This document shows positions 59,831 to 64,000 of a DNA stretch of 64,000 bases, piece after piece. Below the pieces are notes generated by a model. That model made no database searches. It saw nothing but the letters and a program-made list of their open reading frames with translations, and was not told where the DNA came from. Each line of letters opens with the position of its first letter. Position 1 is the stretch's first letter. This DNA is from Candidatus Riflebacteria bacterium HGW-Riflebacteria-1 (GTDB lineage Bacteria > Muiribacteriota > Ozemobacteria > Ozemobacterales > Ozemobacteraceae), in assembly GCA_002839445.1 (NCBI GenBank), contig PGYB01000002.1:124001-188000 (forward strand), in the 5' to 3' direction. The position numbers and the translations under genes are program-made.

Positions 59831-62800
59831 GCAAAGCCTCCTGATGACGCAACTGATCGAGGCGTTCCTGGCAGAACGGGTAAAACTCGCATTTTGGCTG
59901 GCGACTGGTATTCAGATTCAGACATGATCTGGCTTCAGGCTGGCTGGAGGGTCTACAGTCGAATACGCGCTGCTGCCTGATCTCATCAAGAACGACCTTG
60001 ACCTGCAGAGAAAAGCGGTCGAGCTCACTGTCGCTGACTTCGGCCCCATAAGATGGCCCGCAGCCGTAATTAAGCGCCGCCGATCGCAAAAAGCCGGCCT
60101 GCATGCCTTTGTAATTGGTTTTGTAGGCATCCTGACTGATATAGAGCAGGGCGGCGGCGGCATGCTTCCAGCCCATTTCGCGGCATGCCAGCAGATAGAG
60201 CGGCATCTGGATTTCCTGCGGCAGGCCTTCTTCAACAAATGCCCGGCTGAAAATCTTTTCAGAATTCATTGCCGAGCCGCTGGTGGTCTTGTAGTCGATA
60301 ACCATTGCCGAGTCTTCGCCGAGGCGGGCAAGGCGGTCAAAACGCCCGGTAAATGTGAATCCGTGCAGTTTGAACCTGAAAGGGTGTTCCACTCCGACAG
60401 TGTTGCGTGCCGGCAGCTGGGCAAGTTGAAACACCGCGTTGCGATAGACCGGCAGAGCGCTCTGCATGGCCTCAGCTTCGAGATGGCGCTGAAAAAATTC
60501 AAGTCCGTCGAGCAACGGTTGCGAGTTTTCAAGATAAAGCTGTTTCAGGTCGTTGTCATCGGGCATTTTGCCGAGTTCCCATAAGCTGCCGGGCGTGTGC
60601 AGCTTTTCAAGGCAGGCATGGAAGGCATTGCCGACTACGAAATAGGGTTGTTTTACCTGCAGCGGGTCTTTGATGCGCAGAACGTTCAAAAAGAAAAAAC
60701 GGCGGGGGCAGTCGACATAGTTGCTCAGCGAACTGGCTGAAAAGGTAAAATTTTCTGGAAGATGGATACCGTCTATTTTCGCTGCCGAGAAATCGCGCGG
60801 TCTGATGCCATGTAGCGAAACCTCGGCTGGAATAAGCGGTTCCAATTCAGCCAATACGGGTTCAATTGCTGCCAAGGCCTGTTCATCAAGGCGTGACAGT
60901 CTGGTGCGGAATTCGGCAGGCGTGAGAGGGCGTTCTTCGGCGACCACGGTTTCAGCAGGCAGTCCGATTTCTTTCAAAAATGGTGCCGGCAGGGCAGGGT
61001 CGCTGCCGATGCGCTGCGGCCAGGTCAGAATAGCGCCCTCTTTGGCGCGGGTAAGGGCGACAAAGAACAGGCGACGTTCTTCTTCGAGATGGTCTTCCTG
61101 GCTGACCGGGTAGGGGTTGAAAAAGTTCACGGCCCGGCCTTCGCGGTTAAAAGCCTGTCGCATTGCTTCCAGTGAAGATGTGCTGGTCAGAAGATTTTCA
61201 CGCAGATTGACCGGAAACTGGCCTTCGCAGAGTCCACAGATAAACACTACCGGGAACTCAAGGCCTTTCGACTGGTGCACAGTCATTATTTTAATGCCTT
61301 CACTGCTTGTTTCGCTGTTCTGCTCAAGGGTTGAAGCGTAGTAGGTCAGCCATTCATCGAATTCCGGCATCAGGTCAGCAACCTTGGGCGGGCGGGCATG
61401 CTGAGCCTGAAAAAGTTCGCAGTAGTCAGAAATCATGCCGCGAAAGTGCAGAACGTTGCGTGCCGGCTCTGATGACGGGTCTTTGAGCAGGCCGCTCACA
61501 ACCAGCAACAGTCGGGCAAAGACCACGGTGAGAGGTTCTTCGCCGCAATTCTCAAGTATCCGAACGGTTTCAGCAAAAGAAACCGCTTTGACCAGAGTTT
61601 CAGGATCGGCTTCCGGCAGGTCTTCGCGCTGGTTGTCAGTCAGTCGTTCAAAAAATGTTTTGATCGTAAAAGTCGGTGTTAACAGCGAAAATACCGCCTG
61701 GACCCAGAGCGGTTTTATGGCAAATACCGGCGAAGCGAAAGCGCGCTGCAACGCTACGCACTGTTCTGAACCGCTGGTTGAGGCTACTTTAAGCAATGAG
61801 GCGAGAGCGATGACTTCTTCGGATCTGAAAAATTTCATGTCACCGGCGATCGCGAACGGAATATGCAGGGCCTGCAGGCATTCGGCAATCAGGTCGATCT
61901 GATAATTGTTGCGCACCAGTATTGCCAGATCTGATGGCTGATACCGGCGATTCTCGCCGTAAATCAGCAGAGAGGCGATTTTTCTTCCTATCAGGCGCGC
62001 CTCTTCGAGTTCATCACGAACCTTATAGACTTTTACAAAGCCGGTTTCTTCGCTGCAGGCTTTGAGCAGCCCGTCAGTATCAGATTTTTCGCGCCAGTTC
62101 AATCTTGCAGCTGCCGTAATAATGCTGGTGGCAGAGCGATAGTTGAGTGCGAGCGGAAAAACCTTTGCCTGATATTTTTGCTTAAACTGCCCCTTTGGCG
62201 TCATCATGCCCGGATCTGCGCCTCTAAAGCGATAAATGCTCTGGCGCGGATCGCCAATTACAGCGGTTTTAACCGAATCGTCATCGCCTTTCAGCAAAGA
62301 CAGCAGCAGAAACTGCGCCGGATCAGTATCTTGAAACTCATCGACGAGAATGACCCTGAACTTCTTGCGGTATAGTTCGGCAGTTTGCTGGTTCTGCAGC
62401 ACTTTGATAGTCAGGCTGATCAGGTCACGAAAATCGAGATAGCCGGTATTGTCACGTTCCCTCTCGTAAAGTTTGAACAGGGTGAGCAATTCGCGCATGC
62501 GTGCGCGGGCACGCGGAGTCAGCTCAGCACAGCGCTCGAGAACTTTGGTGAATTCGTCCGGGCTGACCAGATTTGATTTGAGCAGCGAAATAAAGGTAAG
62601 CACTTCCTGCTGAAATCCTCGCCGGTGCAGCACTTTGCCGAATTCAGCGAAGGCTTCGGGTTGCTGACGTTGGCAGATACCATTCATCAACAGGGCTTCT
62701 TTGAAGCCGGTTAACAGCTTGAAATCGGGCTTTATCTGGACAAGATGATACTGTTCGCGCAAAATTCGCGCGCAGAATGAATGAAATGTTGATATCCAGC

Positions 62801-63050
62801 ACTGGTCAAAACTGTGCGGGTAATATTCGAGCACGCGAGAACGCAGTTCAAGCGCGGCTTTGTCAGAAAAAGTGAGCGCCAGTATTTCTTTGAGACGAAC
62901 GTTTTTGTGCAGCAGATCGCCGATTAATACCGAGATAGTGCGAGTCTTACCGGTGCCGGGCCCGGCAATGATCAGCGAGCTTTTGCCGAATTTTTTGATG
63001 ATCGCGCTCTGCTGCTCATTGAGGCGCTTGATGTCTTCCTGTAGACTCAT
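59817..63050 (-). CDS. UvrD-type helicase with C-terminal RecB-like nuclease (first of pair, AdnAB-like)
   Basis: The 1077-residue protein also has a complete motor: Walker A GPGTGKT, LTFSDKAALELRSRVL, ILVDEFQDTDPAQF, VIGDPRQSIYRFRGA, MTVHQSKGLEFPVVF and FFVALTRAKEGAIL. Its C-terminus is a PD-(D/E)XK nuclease (VGNAFHACLEKLH, GRFDRLARLGEDSAMVIDYKT) with Fe-S-type cysteines (DCPRRF; SCLNLNTSRQPKCEFYPFC). Both partners thus carry motor and nuclease, as in mycobacterial AdnAB; in AddAB and RecBCD the division differs. It begins on the stop of the small membrane-protein gene (ATGA). Confidence 0.88.
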   Translation of the reverse strand: MSLQEDIKRLNEQQSAIIKKFGKSSLIIAGPGTGKTRTISVLIGDLLHKNVRLKEILALTFSDKAALELRSRVLEYYPHSFDQCWISTFHSFCARILREQYHLVQIKPDFKLLTGFKEALLMNGICQRQQPEAFAEFGKVLHRRGFQQEVLTFISLLKSNLVSPDEFTKVLERCAELTPRARARMRELLTLFKLYERERDNTGYLDFRDLISLTIKVLQNQQTAELYRKKFRVILVDEFQDTDPAQFLLLSLLKGDDDSVKTAVIGDPRQSIYRFRGADPGMMTPKGQFKQKYQAKVFPLALNYRSATSIITAAARLNWREKSDTDGLLKACSEETGFVKVYKVRDELEEARLIGRKIASLLIYGENRRYQPSDLAILVRNNYQIDLIAECLQALHIPFAIAGDMKFFRSEEVIALASLLKVASTSGSEQCVALQRAFASPVFAIKPLWVQAVFSLLTPTFTIKTFFERLTDNQREDLPEADPETLVKAVSFAETVRILENCGEEPLTVVFARLLLVVSGLLKDPSSEPARNVLHFRGMISDYCELFQAQHARPPKVADLMPEFDEWLTYYASTLEQNSETSSEGIKIMTVHQSKGLEFPVVFICGLCEGQFPVNLRENLLTSTSSLEAMRQAFNREGRAVNFFNPYPVSQEDHLEEERRLFFVALTRAKEGAILTWPQRIGSDPALPAPFLKEIGLPAETVVAEERPLTPAEFRTRLSRLDEQALAAIEPVLAELEPLIPAEVSLHGIRPRDFSAAKIDGIHLPENFTFSASSLSNYVDCPRRFFFLNVLRIKDPLQVKQPYFVVGNAFHACLEKLHTPGSLWELGKMPDDNDLKQLYLENSQPLLDGLEFFQRHLEAEAMQSALPVYRNAVFQLAQLPARNTVGVEHPFRFKLHGFTFTGRFDRLARLGEDSAMVIDYKTTSGSAMNSEKIFSRAFVEEGLPQEIQMPLYLLACREMGWKHAAAALLYISQDAYKTNYKGMQAGFLRSAALNYGCGPSYGAEVSDSELDRFSLQVKVVLDEIRQQRVFDCRPSSQPEARSCLNLNTSRQPKCEFYPFCQERLDQLRHQEALREQL

Positions 63051-63403
63051 TTGAAACTACCGGGGTAGACGAGGTCAAAGTCGGCAGCACCGGTAATCAG
63101 GTAGAGGAGGCTGTGATGAATGACATCTGATAGAAACAGGCTCATGCCGACGACAAACATGACATCTGCGTTCCTGCTTTGCCTGAACCTGCTGAAAAGC
63201 AGCAGTGCGAGCAGAATGAGACCGACATACCCATGATGAATTCTTATTCCCATGGTCAGGCGCCCGACCGTTGATGCTGTATGTTCAGTTGACTTGAGGC
63301 CCAGTCCGAACCTGAAAAGAAGGGTCACCGCTTCTATTGCCAGTATCAGTATGATTGTGGCGCTTCGCCGGCGCTGGCAGAAACGATAAACAAGCTCAAG
63401 CAT
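63047..63403 (-). CDS. Small integral membrane protein of unknown function
   Basis: The 118-residue protein has three or four hydrophobic segments (ATIILILAIEAVTLLFRFG, HHGYVGLILLALLLFS, VMFVVGMSLFLSDVIHHSLLYLI) and conserved-looking histidines in IRIHHGY and DVIHH. No family is recognised. It overlaps the helicase-nuclease gene by four bases, so it is co-transcribed with it, though a functional tie is not evident. Confidence 0.65.
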   Translation of the reverse strand: MLELVYRFCQRRRSATIILILAIEAVTLLFRFGLGLKSTEHTASTVGRLTMGIRIHHGYVGLILLALLLFSRFRQSRNADVMFVVGMSLFLSDVIHHSLLYLITGAADFDLVYPGSFK

Positions 63404-63466
63404 CTGGGAATTTCTCCAGTTTGTATAAAGGCCAGTCTAACACAGATGGTCGATTATAAACACCCG

Positions 63467-64000
63467 TCAGCGTTCGACGAAGATTTCGATCTCGCCGGCA
63501 GACTGTCCGTCGCATAGTGCGCTGATGCGGTGTCTGCCAGGTGAGAGGGGCCAGTATGCCTCATACGGCGGCGTGGTGCGAATATACTCTCTGCCGTTGA
63601 TCAGCCAGATGACTTCAGTAACCGACCCCTCCGGAAGCGCTCGCAGCAGCGCGAAATTGTCATGACTATCTGACATCACGTAACGGTCGCCAGCGTGGGG
63701 CGAGATAATCTTTATGCCGCCATAAACCGTGCCTGGCATTTCTGACTTGAGCAGCAGCGGTCCGCTGCTGATAGAGACTGCCTTGACATCGGGAGTAAGC
63801 CCACGCAGTTGCCAGGGATCGCCGATGCTTAGGTTGCCTGAAAGGCTGAAAGGATCGTGATCAATATTTCTGCGCCGGTTTTTGATCCAGCTTGCATAAT
63901 CAGAGGGCAGCGCATGGGTTTCGCCTGAAGAGCGATGAAAAGCGCATTTTTCAGGTTCGCGACTGAGATCTGAGAACAGGTCATAGCCTGAATGAGGGCA
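63467..64000 (-). CDS. Penicillin-binding protein 1C, C-terminal part (truncated by window edge)
   Basis: The frame is open to the window edge, so the gene starts beyond base 64000; 177 residues are visible. They begin with a cysteine-containing stretch (CPHSGYD, then EKCAFHRSSG) and LPSDYASWIKNRRRN. They end with a small beta domain (IKIISPHAGDRYVM, VIWLINGREY, PPYEAYWPLSPGRHRISALC) of the BiPBP_C type found at the end of PbpC. PBP1C is a bifunctional glycosyltransferase/transpeptidase for peptidoglycan; the catalytic domains are outside the window. Confidence 0.78.
   Translation of the reverse strand, partial: CPHSGYDLFSDLSREPEKCAFHRSSGETHALPSDYASWIKNRRRNIDHDPFSLSGNLSIGDPWQLRGLTPDVKAVSISSGPLLLKSEMPGTVYGGIKIISPHAGDRYVMSDSHDNFALLRALPEGSVTEVIWLINGREYIRTTPPYEAYWPLSPGRHRISALCDGQSAGEIEIFVER

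Overview
The window reads as a chromosomal segment of an uncultured-type, Gram-negative, anaerobic bacterium. Outer-membrane-type barrels, OmpA-like proteins, lipoproteins, a Kdo-pathway isomerase and a PBP1C-like C-terminus indicate an outer envelope. Anaerobic sulfite reductase, a KamA-type radical SAM enzyme, ATP-citrate lyase and formiminoglutamate catabolism indicate anaerobic metabolism. The style (many pilin-like genes, secreted amylase, FecR/TPR proteins) would fit a lineage such as Candidatus Riflebacteria, but no rRNA or marker gene is present, so this is only a guess.

Layout. 1-4 kb: the end of ATP-citrate lyase, a 49-residue membrane peptide, a double PRC-barrel protein, an unknown exported protein and a TrmN6-type methylase. 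4.2-12 kb: two exported proteins built almost only of ankyrin repeats (917 and 1649 aa), with base composition unlike their neighbours; the first is preceded by a G10 tract that could switch its start. 12-16.8 kb: an Rrf2 regulator, a diiron protein, asrABC and a formate/nitrite-family channel, a sulfite-reduction/sulfide-export operon. 16.8-32 kb: mostly housekeeping and transport genes (OMP plus lipoprotein, FetAB-like exporter, nitrilase-family amidase, TlpA and Bcp, AlbA_2 protein, KamA family, alpha-amylase, FTCD, HEAT-repeat membrane protein, KdsD). Two copies of a short terminal-inverted-repeat element lie at 2.3 and 23.6 kb.

32-55.6 kb is the distinctive part. It has an ECF sigma factor, FecR-domain proteins, three separate sets of pilin-like V/W/X proteins, two tandem OmpA-like genes, a secreted endonuclease/phosphatase-fold protein, a toxin-like hydrophobic-hairpin protein, a multidomain peptidoglycan-binding protein and a transglutaminase-like protein resembling archaeal pseudomurein endoisopeptidases. 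Six transcription units here share an upstream motif, TGTAACC-N15-ACAA-like. One of them lies before the operon that leads into the sigma gene, so I infer an autoregulated envelope/surface regulon. Its function is unknown; surface appendage assembly with cell-wall attack or remodelling is a hypothesis.

55.6-64 kb, all on the minus strand: ornithine carbamoyltransferase, two overlapping helicase-nuclease genes with AdnAB-like architecture, a small membrane protein, and the C-terminal end of a penicillin-binding protein 1C. I saw no tRNA, rRNA, CRISPR array, transposase or phage gene.
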